This document shows positions 45,742-54,812 of a DNA stretch of 64,000 nucleotides, one piece after another; positions within the stretch are counted from its first letter, which is position 1; every line of letters starts with the position of its first letter. Below the pieces are notes generated by a model. The model did not search any database and was not told where the DNA came from. It worked only from the letters and a program-made list of their open reading frames with translations. The stretch comes from Bacteroidota bacterium (GTDB lineage: Bacteria > Bacteroidota > Bacteroidia > 2-12-FULL-35-15). The position numbers were made by a program, and so were the translations under genes. The DNA lies in the NCBI GenBank assembly GCA_025963725.1, contig JAOQAE010000006.1:124001-188000 (forward strand). Direction: 5' to 3'.

Positions 45742-46158
45742 TTAATCTTGTTGAGGGGTGGTGCTAACTGTTTTTACTACGATCTTTTTAGGAGGCACAA
45801 CGCTCTCCTTGATTCCTGTTTGCTGTAAGGCCAGCGCCTTTGCTATTTCCGTCTGCTTGCTTTTTACAACAAGCGAATCTTTTACAACTATATATTGTGT
45901 CCTTAATTCCTTAATATCATTTGTAAGCTTGTTCACTTTCCGCACCTGGTCGTCGGCATAATATCCGTTTGCGATGTAGCAAATGGCGAGGAACGAGAGA
46001 AAGAAAATAAAAGGCAGGTTCTTCAGCGTGGTTTCCTTTGAAAGGAAGTTTCCGCTAACAACGCTTGCAACCGATTTCACCATCTTGTTCTCCTTTACAG
46101 GCTTCCTTGGTGCTACCGGCTCTTCCGCTTTTGGCTGCTCTTTAAATTTGTTTCCCAT
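45742..46158 (-). CDS. FtsL-like division protein
   Basis: A 138-residue bitopic protein with a charged cytoplasmic N-terminus (about 1-45), one membrane helix (FIFFLSFLAICYIANGYYA) and a periplasmic coiled coil (VRKVNKLTNDIKELRTQYI). This layout and the place between rsmH and the PBP gene match the FtsL-like proteins of Bacteroidota, which have little sequence likeness to E. coli FtsL. It would form a complex with FtsQ and other divisome parts. The gap to rsmH holds three direct repeats. Confidence 0.82.
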   Translation of the reverse strand: MGNKFKEQPKAEEPVAPRKPVKENKMVKSVASVVSGNFLSKETTLKNLPFIFFLSFLAICYIANGYYADDQVRKVNKLTNDIKELRTQYIVVKDSLVVKSKQTEIAKALALQQTGIKESVVPPKKIVVKTVSTTPQQD

Positions 46159-46161
46159 TTA

Positions 46162-46206
46162 TTCAGTAGGCAATTGTTTCAGTAGGCAATTATTCAGTTG
46201 GCAAAC
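46162..46206. repeat. Three direct repeats between rsmH and the ftsL-like gene
   Basis: TTCAGTAGGCAATT occurs at 46162-46175 and 46178-46191, and a variant TTCAGTTGGCAAAC at 46193-46206. Confidence 0.8.
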
Positions 46207-46217
46207 ATTCTGCGCAA

Positions 46218-47114
46218 CTACTTCTTCTCCGCTATTCTTAATTTTGCGCTCCGCGCCCTGCTGTTCTCTTCTATTTGTTTTTCATCCGGCACAATCGGCT
46301 TTCTTGTGATCTGCGTGAAGGGCGTTAACTGATTTCCAAAAAAATCCTTTTCCACTTCGCCTTCAAATTTTCCGGTGCGTGTAAAATTCTTCACCAGCCT
46401 GTCTTCAAGGGAATGGTATGACATTACTACCAATCTTCCTCCGGGCTTCAATACATCAAGGCTTTGCATCAGCAGGTCTTCCAATACTTCCAGCTCCCTG
46501 TTCACTTCTATCCTCAATGCCTGGAACACCTGTGCGTAATACTGATTCTCCCTTCCGCGCTTCACACATTTTATGATCATGCTTTTCAGGTCGTTCACCG
46601 TTTCGAGCGGCTTATCTTTCCTGTTGTGAAAAATGATGGAAGCGAGATAACCGGCATTGTCAACTTCACCGTACAATCTGAAAATGCGCTTCAGGTCTTC
46701 TTCCGTATATGTATTCAATACATCCGCAGCAGTAAGCTTTGTATTTCTATCCATGCGCATATCAAGCTTAGCCTCGAAGCGGGTCGAGAATCCTCTTTCC
46801 GCCTCATCGAACTGGTGCGAGGAAACTCCGAGATCAGCAAGCAGTCCATCGATCGGCAAAGCATTGTAGAGCTTCAGGAAATTTTTCAGGTACCTGAAGT
46901 TCTGCTTGATGAGCACAAAGCGCGGATCGTCGATCTTATTCTTCACAGCATCCTCATCCTGGTCGAAAGCATACAGCTTCCCGGTGGTGAGATGCTTCAG
47001 GATCTCGCGGGAATGTCCGCCGCCGCCGAATGTCACATCCACGTAAATCCCATCTGGCTTGACATTGAGACCATCAATACACTCTTTTAAAAGAACGGGC
47101 TTATGATATTCCAT
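46218..47114 (-). CDS. rsmH: 16S rRNA (cytosine(1402)-N4)-methyltransferase RsmH
   Basis: A 298-residue methyltransferase. It has the start YHKPVLLKECIDGLNV, the SAM motif VDVTFGGGGHSREIL, LLADLGVSSHQFDEAERGFS and the YHSLEDRLVKNF motif. It methylates C1402 of 16S rRNA in the decoding centre. The stop of mraZ and its start adjoin, so the two are co-transcribed. Confidence 0.97.
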   Translation of the reverse strand: MEYHKPVLLKECIDGLNVKPDGIYVDVTFGGGGHSREILKHLTTGKLYAFDQDEDAVKNKIDDPRFVLIKQNFRYLKNFLKLYNALPIDGLLADLGVSSHQFDEAERGFSTRFEAKLDMRMDRNTKLTAADVLNTYTEEDLKRIFRLYGEVDNAGYLASIIFHNRKDKPLETVNDLKSMIIKCVKRGRENQYYAQVFQALRIEVNRELEVLEDLLMQSLDVLKPGGRLVVMSYHSLEDRLVKNFTRTGKFEGEVEKDFFGNQLTPFTQITRKPIVPDEKQIEENSRARSAKLRIAEKK

Positions 47115-47594
47115 TTATTTAGTATCAGGATCTGTTGGTGTAGGTGTTATTCCGCCCATCACATCCTCGGCAAGCTTTTCAAAATCAGAAGTGCTGTCGT
47201 TAATAAATTTCTCGTATGCCTTCTTATCCCAGATCTCGATGCGGTCGCCGGCAGCAGCCATCACCACATTTTTCGAGATGCCGGCAAATGTTCCGAGGTC
47301 TTTGGGGATCAGCAAGCGGCCGGTGCTGTCGAGCTCTACGGGAACCACGCCGTAGTTGAACATCCTGATGAACTCCACATTCTTCTTCACGAACTTGTTC
47401 AGCTTGTTCACCTCTTTCACCATTTCATTCCAGGTTGCCATTGGGTACAGCTCGAGGGATTTGCTGAAAATCGAGCGCTTCATTACAAAACCTGCATCCA
47501 GAACGGTTGTCAGCTGTTTCTTGAACGCAACAGGAAGCATGACGCGGCCTTTAGCGTCTGCACTGCATTCATATACTCCAAACAAGCTGTTCAT
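47115..47594 (-). CDS. mraZ: Transcriptional regulator MraZ
   Basis: A 159-residue protein with two AbrB-like/SpoVT DNA-binding repeats, each with the DxxGR pattern: CSADAKGRVMLPVAFKKQL and ELDSTGRLLIPKDLGTF. The ATG at 47594 gives the standard start MNSLFGVYECSADAKGR; the frame extends upstream through the promoter region but that part is not coding. MraZ represses the division cluster and its own gene by binding spaced GTGGG-type repeats. Such repeats are found just upstream, which supports autoregulation. Confidence 0.96.
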   Translation of the reverse strand: MNSLFGVYECSADAKGRVMLPVAFKKQLTTVLDAGFVMKRSIFSKSLELYPMATWNEMVKEVNKLNKFVKKNVEFIRMFNYGVVPVELDSTGRLLIPKDLGTFAGISKNVVMAAAGDRIEIWDKKAYEKFINDSTSDFEKLAEDVMGGITPTPTDPDTK

Positions 47595-47634
47595 ATTGGT
47601 TTTCGGCTTTGTGGCGTAAAAATAAAGAATAATT

Positions 47635-47660
47635 TCCCACTTTTTACCACATTCTACCAC
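47635..47660 (-). promoter_or_regulatory. MraZ operator: three 10-base-spaced repeats
   Basis: On the minus strand GTGGTA, GTGGTA and GTGGGA recur with an exact 10-base spacing, about 40 bases before mraZ. This fits the known MraZ-binding arrangement of TGGGN units separated by five bases. Confidence 0.82.
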
Positions 47661-47864
47661 TTTTGATTGTTTTTGTTGAAAACTTTTGGTTTTAAACATT
47701 CTAACCGGATCGTTTTTGATTTTCACAAACGCCTTAGATGTTCCGATAATAAAGGCTTTCCAGAATCTTATTTAAAAAATGAATGAAAAGTGGGAGAAAA
47801 ATCCGGGCTGATAAGTACGCACCTTCGCGGAAAAATTGAGAAGGGCATGAATGGAATAGAAAAT

Positions 47865-47872
47865 TATCTTTG
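47865..47872 (+). promoter_or_regulatory. Bacteroidota -7 box at the pabB start
   Basis: TATCTTTG is a full match to TAnnTTTG. The expected transcription start, five to seven bases downstream, coincides with the GTG at 47876, so the transcript may be leaderless. Confidence 0.55.
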
Positions 47873-47875
47873 CAT

Positions 47876-49174
47876 GTGCTTAAAAAGATCAGCTCCCCGC
47901 TTGCCGGAAAAGCCATACAACCCAATATCGACGGCTTAAACAAGCTGTATGCACACATTTGTCTTTTCGACTCCAATGTTAATCCCAGCAATGCAGGAAT
48001 AGTTAAGCACCCGCAACTGCTTGCTGTTGGCTGCCTTCAGGAGCTTGCAGTAAAAACGGGCAACGATGCGTTCGCGCAATTGCAGCAATTCTGTGACAGG
48101 AACCAAGGCTGGAAATTCGGTTATTTAAGCTACGACCTCAAGAATGAAACGGAAGAGCTGAAGTCTGAAAGCACCGATGGACTTGCGTTTCCGCTGCTGC
48201 ATTTTTTTTCGCCAAAGGTGGTGATCGAAACAACGGCAAATGCCCACATCCTGCATTTTGATGATGAGCATGTGAGCGAAGAAGAAGCAAAAGCGGTATA
48301 CAAAGCTGCGTATGCCGCAGCACCTGCAACCGCGAAGCCCCATTCCGTCACCGGAATAAAAAACCGCATCACAAAGGAAGAATACCTTTCGGCTTTCAAT
48401 GAGCTGAAATCACATATCTCCAGGGGCGATATTTACGAGATCAATTTTTGCCAGGAATTTTTTTCGGAGCATGCAGAGATCGATCCGCCCGAAATGTATG
48501 CAAGGCTAAACCGCTTGTCGGAGGCTCCTTTCGCAGCCTTTTGCCGCTTCGGCGATCATTACCTCTTATCCTCCAGTCCGGAGCGCTTCCTGCAAAAGAA
48601 AGGCGCTACTCTTATCTCCCAGCCTATCAAAGGCACCATCCGCCGCGCTGCCAACCCAACCGAAGACGAGCGGCTTAAATCACAGCTGCGCAACGACCCG
48701 AAGGAGCAGAATGAAAATGTAATGATCGTGGACCTTGTGAGAAACGACCTTTCCCGGATCGCGAAGAAAGGCACAGTGCAGGTTGACGAACTGTTCGGTA
48801 TTTATTCCTTCAAGCAAGTGCACCAGATGATTTCCACAGTAAGCTGCGGGCTTAAGGAGAACACTTCCTTTACGGAGATCCTTAAAGCCACTTTCCCGAT
48901 GGGCTCCATGACAGGCGCGCCCAAAGTAAGGGCCATGCAGCTGATCGAGCAGTACGAAAGCATGAAGCGGGGGCTGTATTCAGGCGCTGTAGGCTACATC
49001 GACCCGGCAGGCGACTTCGACCTCAGCGTGGTGATCCGCAGCATCCTGTACAATTCCGCCAACCATTACCTCTCGTTCATGACAGGCAGCGCCATCACCT
49101 CGAATGCCGACGGAGAGCAGGAATACGCAGAATGCCTGCTCAAAGCGCGGGCAATGTTCGATGCGCTTAAATAA
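47876..49174 (+). CDS. pabB: Aminodeoxychorismate synthase component I (PabB-like)
   Basis: A protein of about 432 residues of the anthranilate/aminodeoxychorismate synthase component I family. It has the chorismate-binding-domain segments GDIYEINFCQEF, PERFLQKKGATLISQPIKGTIRR, NENVMIVDLVRNDLSRI and the MGSMTGAPKVRAM motif. The PIKGT motif with Lys is typical of PabB, whereas TrpE has PIAGT; that Lys forms an enzyme-bound intermediate in PabB. It would supply p-aminobenzoate for folate. The start is GTG at 47876 (or TTG at 47870). No pabA or pabC is in the window. It is divergent from mraZ. Confidence 0.88.
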   Translation: MLKKISSPLAGKAIQPNIDGLNKLYAHICLFDSNVNPSNAGIVKHPQLLAVGCLQELAVKTGNDAFAQLQQFCDRNQGWKFGYLSYDLKNETEELKSESTDGLAFPLLHFFSPKVVIETTANAHILHFDDEHVSEEEAKAVYKAAYAAAPATAKPHSVTGIKNRITKEEYLSAFNELKSHISRGDIYEINFCQEFFSEHAEIDPPEMYARLNRLSEAPFAAFCRFGDHYLLSSSPERFLQKKGATLISQPIKGTIRRAANPTEDERLKSQLRNDPKEQNENVMIVDLVRNDLSRIAKKGTVQVDELFGIYSFKQVHQMISTVSCGLKENTSFTEILKATFPMGSMTGAPKVRAMQLIEQYESMKRGLYSGAVGYIDPAGDFDLSVVIRSILYNSANHYLSFMTGSAITSNADGEQEYAECLLKARAMFDALK

Positions 49175-49316
49175 TACGGCCTTCTAAAACCCTTGCCAGT
49201 GAAGCGGTACGGCGCCCCGTCTGTTAATTTGTCACACTCTGCCCAAAGGGAACAATTATTGACTTACCCGGGCTCAAATAGCTGATTATTTTTCAATTTT
49301 TCAGCTAAAAAAACAC

Positions 49317-49324
49317 TATTTTTG
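49317..49324 (+). promoter_or_regulatory. Bacteroidota -7 box for secA
   Basis: TATTTTTG matches TAnnTTTG, leaving a leader of about 110 bases before secA. No clear -33 element is seen. The remaining part of the pabB-secA gap shows no feature I recognise. Confidence 0.5.
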
Positions 49325-49437
49325 CAATCCCTTAAAAAGGAAGAAACATAAACAGATCCCGCCCTTGCGGAAATTGACCGGCGAAAGTTTTCCTTATAAA
49401 ACCAAGCTTCAATTAATAAATAAAAACAGAGCCTTAG

Positions 49438-52400
49438 ATGTTAGATTTTTTCACCAAAAGCGTATCCAAATTATTCGGAACAAAGTCAGACCGCGATTTA
49501 AAAGAGATACAACCCTATGTAAATAAGATCCTTGTTGAATTCCCGAAACTTGCGTCCCTCAGCAATGACCAGCTGCGCGGAAAAACGGAGGAATTCAAAA
49601 AAAGGATCGCCGGCCATATTTCAGCGGAGCAGAACGAGATCGACTCGATCCGTAAAAAGATCGAAACCGACCTGAGCATTGAAGTGGATGAGAAAGAGCG
49701 GATGTACCTGCAGATCGACGAGATTGAAAAAGCGATCGTGAAAAAGAACCAGGAGATCCTCGATGAGATCCTCCCGGAAGCATTTGCTGTTGTTAAGGAA
49801 ACTGCAAGGCGGCTGAAAGAGCTGAAAGCGATCGAGGTTACTGCCACACAAATGGACAGGGATATTGCCGCAACACGCAAATCGGTAGAGATCAACGGCG
49901 ACAAAGCCGTATGGCATAACACCTGGGATGCTGCGGGAATTACCGTAACATGGGACATGGTACATTACGATGTGCAGCTGATCGGCGGTGTGGTGCTTCA
50001 CCAGGGAAAGATCGCCGAGATGGCAACAGGAGAGGGTAAAACGCTGGTGGGAACACTTCCTGTTTACCTGAATGCCCTTACCGGCCGCGGCGTTCACGTT
50101 GTAACGGTGAACAACTACCTTGCAAAGCGCGATTCCCAGTGGAACGGGCCTATATTTGAATTTCACGGACTTACCGTTGATTGCATCGACCTTCACGAGC
50201 CGAACTCTGAAGCGCGCAGAAAAGCTTACTTAGCAGATATTACATACGGAACCAACAACGAATTCGGCTTCGATTACCTGCGTGATAACATGGCACGCGT
50301 ACCGGAAGACCTGGTGCAGCGCAAGCATAATTTCGCGATCGTGGATGAGGTAGATAGCGTACTGATCGATGATGCACGTACGCCACTGATCATTTCCGGG
50401 CCTACACCGAAAGGCGATAACCAGGAGTTCGCGCCTTTAAAGCCAAGGATCGAAAAGATCGTAAATGCACAGAAGGCATTTGTGAACACGGCCCTTACCG
50501 ATGCAAGGCGCCTGATCGCAGAAGGAAAAACCGGCGAGAAAGAAGGCGAAGGCGGAATGGCCTTATTACGCGCTTACCGCGGATTGCCGAAGAACAAAGC
50601 GCTCATCAAATTCCTGAGCGAATCCGGGAACCGAGCCCTGCTGCAGAAAACAGAGAACCATTATATCCAGGACCAGTCGCGCGAGATGCACAAGGTGGAT
50701 GCCCAGCTGTACTTCGTGATCGATGAAAAGCATAACTCCATTGAGCTTACCGAAAAAGGCCTTGAGCTGATCTCCACTTCTTCGGAAGATGCGAAATTCT
50801 TCGTATTGCCCGACATCGGGACTGCGATCGCAAACCTTGAAAAATCAGGTGCAAGCGCTGAAGAAAAAGCACAGCAGAAAGAAGAGCTGATCCGCGATTA
50901 CTCCATCAAATCGGAACGCGTACATACAATTAACCAGCTGTTGAAAGCATACACGCTTTTTGAAAAGGATGTGGAATATGTGATCATGGACGGGAAAGTG
51001 AAGATCGTGGATGAGCAGACAGGCCGTATCATGGAAGGCAGAAGGTATTCCGACGGACTTCACCAGGCGATAGAAGCAAAAGAGAATGTAAAGGTGGAAG
51101 CGGCAACACAAACTTACGCTACCGTTACCTTGCAGAATTATTTCAGGATGTATAAAAAGCTTGCCGGTATGACCGGTACGGCTGAAACGGAAGCGGGCGA
51201 ATTCTGGGACATCTACAAGCTGGATGTGGTAGTAATTCCAACCAACAGGCCGATCTCCCGTAAAGACCAGGAAGACCTTGTTTACAAAACAAAACGTGAA
51301 AAATACAATGCGGTGATCGATGAGGTTGTGAAATGCGTGCAAGCCGGAAGGCCTGTGCTTGTGGGTACAACATCGGTTGAGATCTCCGAGTTACTGAGCA
51401 GGATGCTGAAATTGCGTGGGATCAAGCACAACGTGCTGAACGCGAAATTGCACCAGCGCGAGGCGGAAATTGTGCAGGAAGCCGGTATGGCCGGAACAGT
51501 GACCATCGCTACCAACATGGCCGGCCGTGGTACGGATATCAAGCTGGGGCCCGGCGTAAAAGATGCAGGCGGTTTGGCGATCATCGGTACCGAGCGCCAC
51601 GAAAGCAGGCGTGTCGACAGGCAGCTTCGCGGACGTGCAGGACGCCAGGGAGATCCCGGATCATCACAATTTTTTGCATCGCTGGAAGATGACCTGATGC
51701 GCTTATTCGGCTCTGAAAGGATCGCGAAAATGATGGACCGCATGGGAATTGAAGAAGGCGAAGTGATCCAGCATTCCATGATCACCAAATCGATCGAGCG
51801 TGCGCAGAAAAAAGTGGAAGAGAACCACTTCGGAACCCGTAAGCGGTTGATCGAATACGATGACGTTATGAACTCGCAGCGCGAGGTGATCTACAAAAAA
51901 CGCCACCATGCATTGTTCGGCGAGCGCCTTGCCGTTGACATCGCCAACTCTATTTATGATACCTGCGATACGATCGTGAATGAATATCATGATGTAAAAG
52001 ATTTCGAGAACTTCAACCTTGAGGTGCTGCGCGTGCTGGCAACAGACTCGCCGGTAACAGAACAGGAATTCCTGCGCATGAATGCACAGGAGATCACAGA
52101 GCGCTTATACGAAAAGGCAGAATCCAACTATACCCAGAAGAACGAATTCATCGCGAAGAAAGCATTCCCTATTATCAAGGATGTGTATGAGAACCAATCT
52201 CAGAAATTCGAGAACATCGTTACTCCTATCACGGATGGCATTAAAACGCTGCAGGTGGTGATCAACCTGAAGCGCGCTTATGAAACAGAAGGCCGCGAGC
52301 TTGTATTAGGCGCAGAAAAAGGAACCGCGCTTGCCATGATCGACGATTCATGGAAAGAGCACCTGCGTGAAATGGATGAATTGAAAACATCCGTGCAGAA

Positions 52401-52770
52401 TGCCGTGTATGAGCAGAAGGATCCGCTGATCGTATACAAATTCGAATCGTTTGAGCTGTTCAAGCAGATGATGAACAATGTGAACAAGGAAATGATCTCC
52501 TTCTTGATGCGCGCCAACCTGCCGAATGAAAATGCAAACACGATGCAGCAGGCAAGGGTTCAGCCACCGCCGCGCCAGGAGCAGGTTCAAACCAACAGGA
52601 CGGAAGTTTCTTCTTCTTCATCCTCTTCTTCCTCCAGCCACAACGAGCAGCCACAGCAACCGGTACAGCAAAAGGTTCAACCGGTGGTACGCACAGAGCA
52701 GAAGATCGGAAGAAACGATGCCTGCCCATGCGGAAGCGGCAAGAAATATAAAAACTGCCACGGACAGTAA
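49438..52770 (+). CDS. secA: Protein translocase motor SecA
   Basis: A 1110-residue ATPase that drives proteins through SecYEG. It has Walker A MATGEGKT (195-202), FDYLRDNMA, the [19 protein letters not shown] region, the motif [13 protein letters not shown] and [18 protein letters not shown]. It is about 200 residues longer than E. coli SecA through insertions near residues 70-110 and 340-470, as is usual in Bacteroidota. A Ser/Gln-rich linker leads to the C-terminal zinc-binding motif [13 protein letters not shown] (C1096, C1098, C1107, H1108) for SecB or ribosome contact. Confidence 0.98.
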   Translation: MLDFFTKSVSKLFGTKSDRDLKEIQPYVNKILVEFPKLASLSNDQLRGKTEEFKKRIAGHISAEQNEIDSIRKKIETDLSIEVDEKERMYLQIDEIEKAIVKKNQEILDEILPEAFAVVKETARRLKELKAIEVTATQMDRDIAATRKSVEINGDKAVWHNTWDAAGITVTWDMVHYDVQLIGGVVLHQGKIAEMATGEGKTLVGTLPVYLNALTGRGVHVVTVNNYLAKRDSQWNGPIFEFHGLTVDCIDLHEPNSEARRKAYLADITYGTNNEFGFDYLRDNMARVPEDLVQRKHNFAIVDEVDSVLIDDARTPLIISGPTPKGDNQEFAPLKPRIEKIVNAQKAFVNTALTDARRLIAEGKTGEKEGEGGMALLRAYRGLPKNKALIKFLSESGNRALLQKTENHYIQDQSREMHKVDAQLYFVIDEKHNSIELTEKGLELISTSSEDAKFFVLPDIGTAIANLEKSGASAEEKAQQKEELIRDYSIKSERVHTINQLLKAYTLFEKDVEYVIMDGKVKIVDEQTGRIMEGRRYSDGLHQAIEAKENVKVEAATQTYATVTLQNYFRMYKKLAGMTGTAETEAGEFWDIYKLDVVVIPTNRPISRKDQEDLVYKTKREKYNAVIDEVVKCVQAGRPVLVGTTSVEISELLSRMLKLRGIKHNVLNAKLHQREAEIVQEAGMAGTVTIATNMAGRGTDIKLGPGVKDAGGLAIIGTERHESRRVDRQLRGRAGRQGDPGSSQFFASLEDDLMRLFGSERIAKMMDRMGIEEGEVIQHSMITKSIERAQKKVEENHFGTRKRLIEYDDVMNSQREVIYKKRHHALFGERLAVDIANSIYDTCDTIVNEYHDVKDFENFNLEVLRVLATDSPVTEQEFLRMNAQEITERLYEKAESNYTQKNEFIAKKAFPIIKDVYENQSQKFENIVTPITDGIKTLQVVINLKRAYETEGRELVLGAEKGTALAMIDDSWKEHLREMDELKTSVQNAVYEQKDPLIVYKFESFELFKQMMNNVNKEMISFLMRANLPNENANTMQQARVQPPPRQEQVQTNRTEVSSSSSSSSSSHNEQPQQPVQQKVQPVVRTEQKIGRNDACPCGSGKKYKNCHGQ

Positions 52771-52808
52771 GCAGTTAAAAATTTATTGTTTATAATATTT
52801 TGATTGAA

Positions 52809-52837
52809 CGCCCTGCAGGAATGCAGGGCGTTTTTTT
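52809..52837 (+). terminator. Rho-independent terminator after secA
   Basis: A perfect 9-bp stem (CGCCCTGCA/TGCAGGGCG) with a 4-base loop is followed by seven T residues. Confidence 0.92.
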
Positions 52838-52854
52838 GTGTGATCGATTAGCAG

Positions 52855-52941
52855 GATCACCGTCATCCCGTGCCACGTCTGCCCCGGACTCCGATCCGGG
52901 GACACGAGATCTCTGCAAGATCATGAGGTGTACGGAATTAG
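52855..52941. repeat. GATCACCGTCATCCCGTG repeat, copy 1
   Basis: Shares GATCACCGTCATCCCGTGC and ATCATGAGG-(T/C)-GTACGGAAT with the copy at 53071-53130. It has an extra internal hairpin with CCCCGG/CCGGGG arms. Confidence 0.8.
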
Positions 52942-53070
52942 CTGTCAACATTCATATCCAAGAACAATACTCTTAACAAAAAAATTTGCCGCAGATTCAC
53001 AGATTTATTAATACAATAATTATTGCAGATTATATCGCTTCGCGATGGATTCTGTGTGTAATTAATCACT

Positions 53071-53130
53071 GATCACCGTCATCCCGTGCTTCGACACGGG
53101 ATTTCTGAAAAATCATGAGGCGTACGGAAT
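53071..53130. repeat. GATCACCGTCATCCCGTG repeat, copy 2
   Basis: The shorter copy; CCCGTG-CTTCGA-CACGGG forms a simple hairpin. It ends with ATCATGAGGCGTACGGAAT. Confidence 0.8.
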
Positions 53131-53175
53131 CAGATGCTATCACGGTTTCCCAAGAGTCTTACTTCTTTTTCTTTA

Positions 53176-53244
53176 TCAAGCATTTGGAATGTGCCCCCCT
53201 TGCTTTAAGGTCGCAAATTGCGACCTTAAAGCCTTTTCGTTATC
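53176..53244 (-). pseudogene. Probable remnant of an ORF6N-domain gene
   Basis: Read on the minus strand this gives DNEKALRSQFATLKQGGHI and then a stop. The LRSQFATLK-type segment followed by a Gly-rich stretch resembles the conserved core of ORF6N (phage-related DNA-binding) proteins of Bacteroidota, just before their YLPYAFTEQGV motif, which is missing here. The palindrome at 53202-53232 is the DNA that encodes ALRSQFATLK. There is no start and no other ORF6N part, so if the likeness is real this is a fragment. Confidence 0.4.
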
Positions 53245-53303
53245 TAAAATATTTTGGCAAATTGAATGGAGGTTTGTTGTAAAGTTCAAAGTTGAATCCC
53301 TTC

Positions 53304-54701
53304 TCACTCAAAGAAAAACCTTTCCGGCGATAACGATACCTTCCTCAGGTTACTTAACCGCGCATGCTTTCTTACAACCACAAGCAACTGAAAAGCCATG
53401 ATCACGAACAGCAGCAGCACCGGAATGATCCTGTTGAGACGGATCAGGAATAAGGCGAGCGGGCTTTGAAAATCTCTATGATGAACAAGAAAATAAAGGG
53501 AAGGAAGGCTGATCACCAACCCGGTGAAGAACATCAGCTTAATATATTTTGCATAAAACACATTCTTATCCTTCAGCAGCGGCAGCAGTGCAATTACAGG
53601 AAGTACCGAGGTGAACTGGTATTCCCACACCGTATTGTAGCTCAGGAAAAATGTCAGCGAAATTGCCATTACAAGCAGCAAGGCGCTTTCGAGGCGGATC
53701 CGGACATCGTCAATACAGGCCACTCCCAGCGATAAAAGGATGCTGATGTAAATGGGCAGCTTGTAAATGGCTGCAGGCAGATTCTTCTCCAGCATTGAAT
53801 CAATGAACACAGGCAGGGAAAACACATCGATGTGCCTGAGCTCATAATCCGATTGGGCGATCAGGTTCAGCCAGTGGATGCTGTTGTCTTTCATATATTC
53901 ATTCAGCACATACTGGTTCTTGTAAATATTCATGTGCTCCTTTATGAAGGCCGGGTCAAACGCCAGCGACATCAGCCTGTTCCAGCCGAGTCCCTGCGGA
54001 TTCAAAACCGGCACTACAATGAAGAGCAGTGAAACAAAGCCATAGATCAGCAATGCCTTGATGGTGGTGGAGCGTGTTTCCTTCAGCAGCAGGAACAAAG
54101 GAAGCATCAGCAATACGATCGGCTTGCTGAAAAAGGAGATCAGCAGCCCTGCAAACAACAGGTTCTTTGCACGCTTTGTATTTTCTAAATACCTGAATTC
54201 ATACAGTGAAACAAGCACCAGCGTTAAGGCAAGGATCAACGGGGCATGCATGTTCCCTACATACAGGAGCCAGAAGGCTGGGAAGCTGCAGAGCATTACG
54301 GCGTATGCCAGCCGTTTTTTAAAGGGATCCGCGGTTAAGCTGGAAATAATATACCCGCAAAGAGCAAGGAGGATGATCGTAAAGAATACAAACAGCCAAT
54401 AGCCGGCCCAGGGTGAAAAGAAGGAGAACCATGAAGCCACGAACACGCTGAAAGCCGGATGCGCCAGGTACCATGTGGCATACGGCCCGTACATGACCCC
54501 GCCCCAGGTATCAAAAATGCTTCTGCCTTCAAGCAGGTTCAGGTAGGATTTCGGCACCGCGAAATAATCGATCCCCTGCACCTGCGCATGCTCCGCCCCG
54601 AAGAAAAAAGAATTGAGCCAGCCCAGGTGAAGGCCGCCCAGCATCAGCAGGACAAAGGCGACAATGACAAAAGGAAGCAGCCGGGATAGTTTTTCTTTCA
54701 T
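53304..54701 (-). CDS. GT87/GT-C-like polytopic membrane glycosyltransferase
   Basis: A 465-residue protein with about ten to twelve membrane helices. The first periplasmic loop has DYFAVPKSYLNLLEGRSIFD and a Tyr-rich segment (YGPYATWYLAHP), a layout like GT87/DUF2029 enzymes, which transfer mannose or related sugars from polyprenyl-phosphate donors. The acidic residue before YFAVPKS (D44) would be the expected catalytic position of the GT-C fold. Substrate and pathway are unknown, and there are no other glycan genes beside it. The end is charged and cytoplasmic. It is convergent with nothing and divergent from tatC. Confidence 0.65.
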   Translation of the reverse strand: MKEKLSRLLPFVIVAFVLLMLGGLHLGWLNSFFFGAEHAQVQGIDYFAVPKSYLNLLEGRSIFDTWGGVMYGPYATWYLAHPAFSVFVASWFSFFSPWAGYWLFVFFTIILLALCGYIISSLTADPFKKRLAYAVMLCSFPAFWLLYVGNMHAPLILALTLVLVSLYEFRYLENTKRAKNLLFAGLLISFFSKPIVLLMLPLFLLLKETRSTTIKALLIYGFVSLLFIVVPVLNPQGLGWNRLMSLAFDPAFIKEHMNIYKNQYVLNEYMKDNSIHWLNLIAQSDYELRHIDVFSLPVFIDSMLEKNLPAAIYKLPIYISILLSLGVACIDDVRIRLESALLLVMAISLTFFLSYNTVWEYQFTSVLPVIALLPLLKDKNVFYAKYIKLMFFTGLVISLPSLYFLVHHRDFQSPLALFLIRLNRIIPVLLLFVIMAFQLLVVVRKHARLSNLRKVSLSPERFFFE

Positions 54702-54793
54702 GAACTCAAATGTAGGAAATTATTTGCACCGGCATTAAATAAGGCCGGCGCAGGAAGAAGGTTCGCGAAAGCTCAGCATGACAGATTAATTAC

Positions 54794-54801
54794 TAACTTT
54801 G
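54794..54801 (+). promoter_or_regulatory. Bacteroidota -7 box for tatC
   Basis: TAACTTTG matches TAnnTTTG, 12 bases before the tatC start; the leader would be very short. Confidence 0.5.
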
Positions 54802-54812
54802 TCGCTTCAAAA

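Larger units (their letters stand above)
52838..53303. other. 466-base non-coding, repeat-rich gap
   Basis: This is the longest gap in the window. It holds two related copies of a GATCACCGTCATCCCGTG repeat, an AT-rich spacer and a probable ORF6N gene remnant with a 31-base near-perfect palindrome. No complete gene or RNA gene was recognised. Confidence 0.75.

Noticed and set aside
47595-47726. MraZ N-terminal extension of 44 codons
   Set aside because: The region holds the MraZ operator repeats, and the family start is MNSLFGVYECSADAKGR at 47594.
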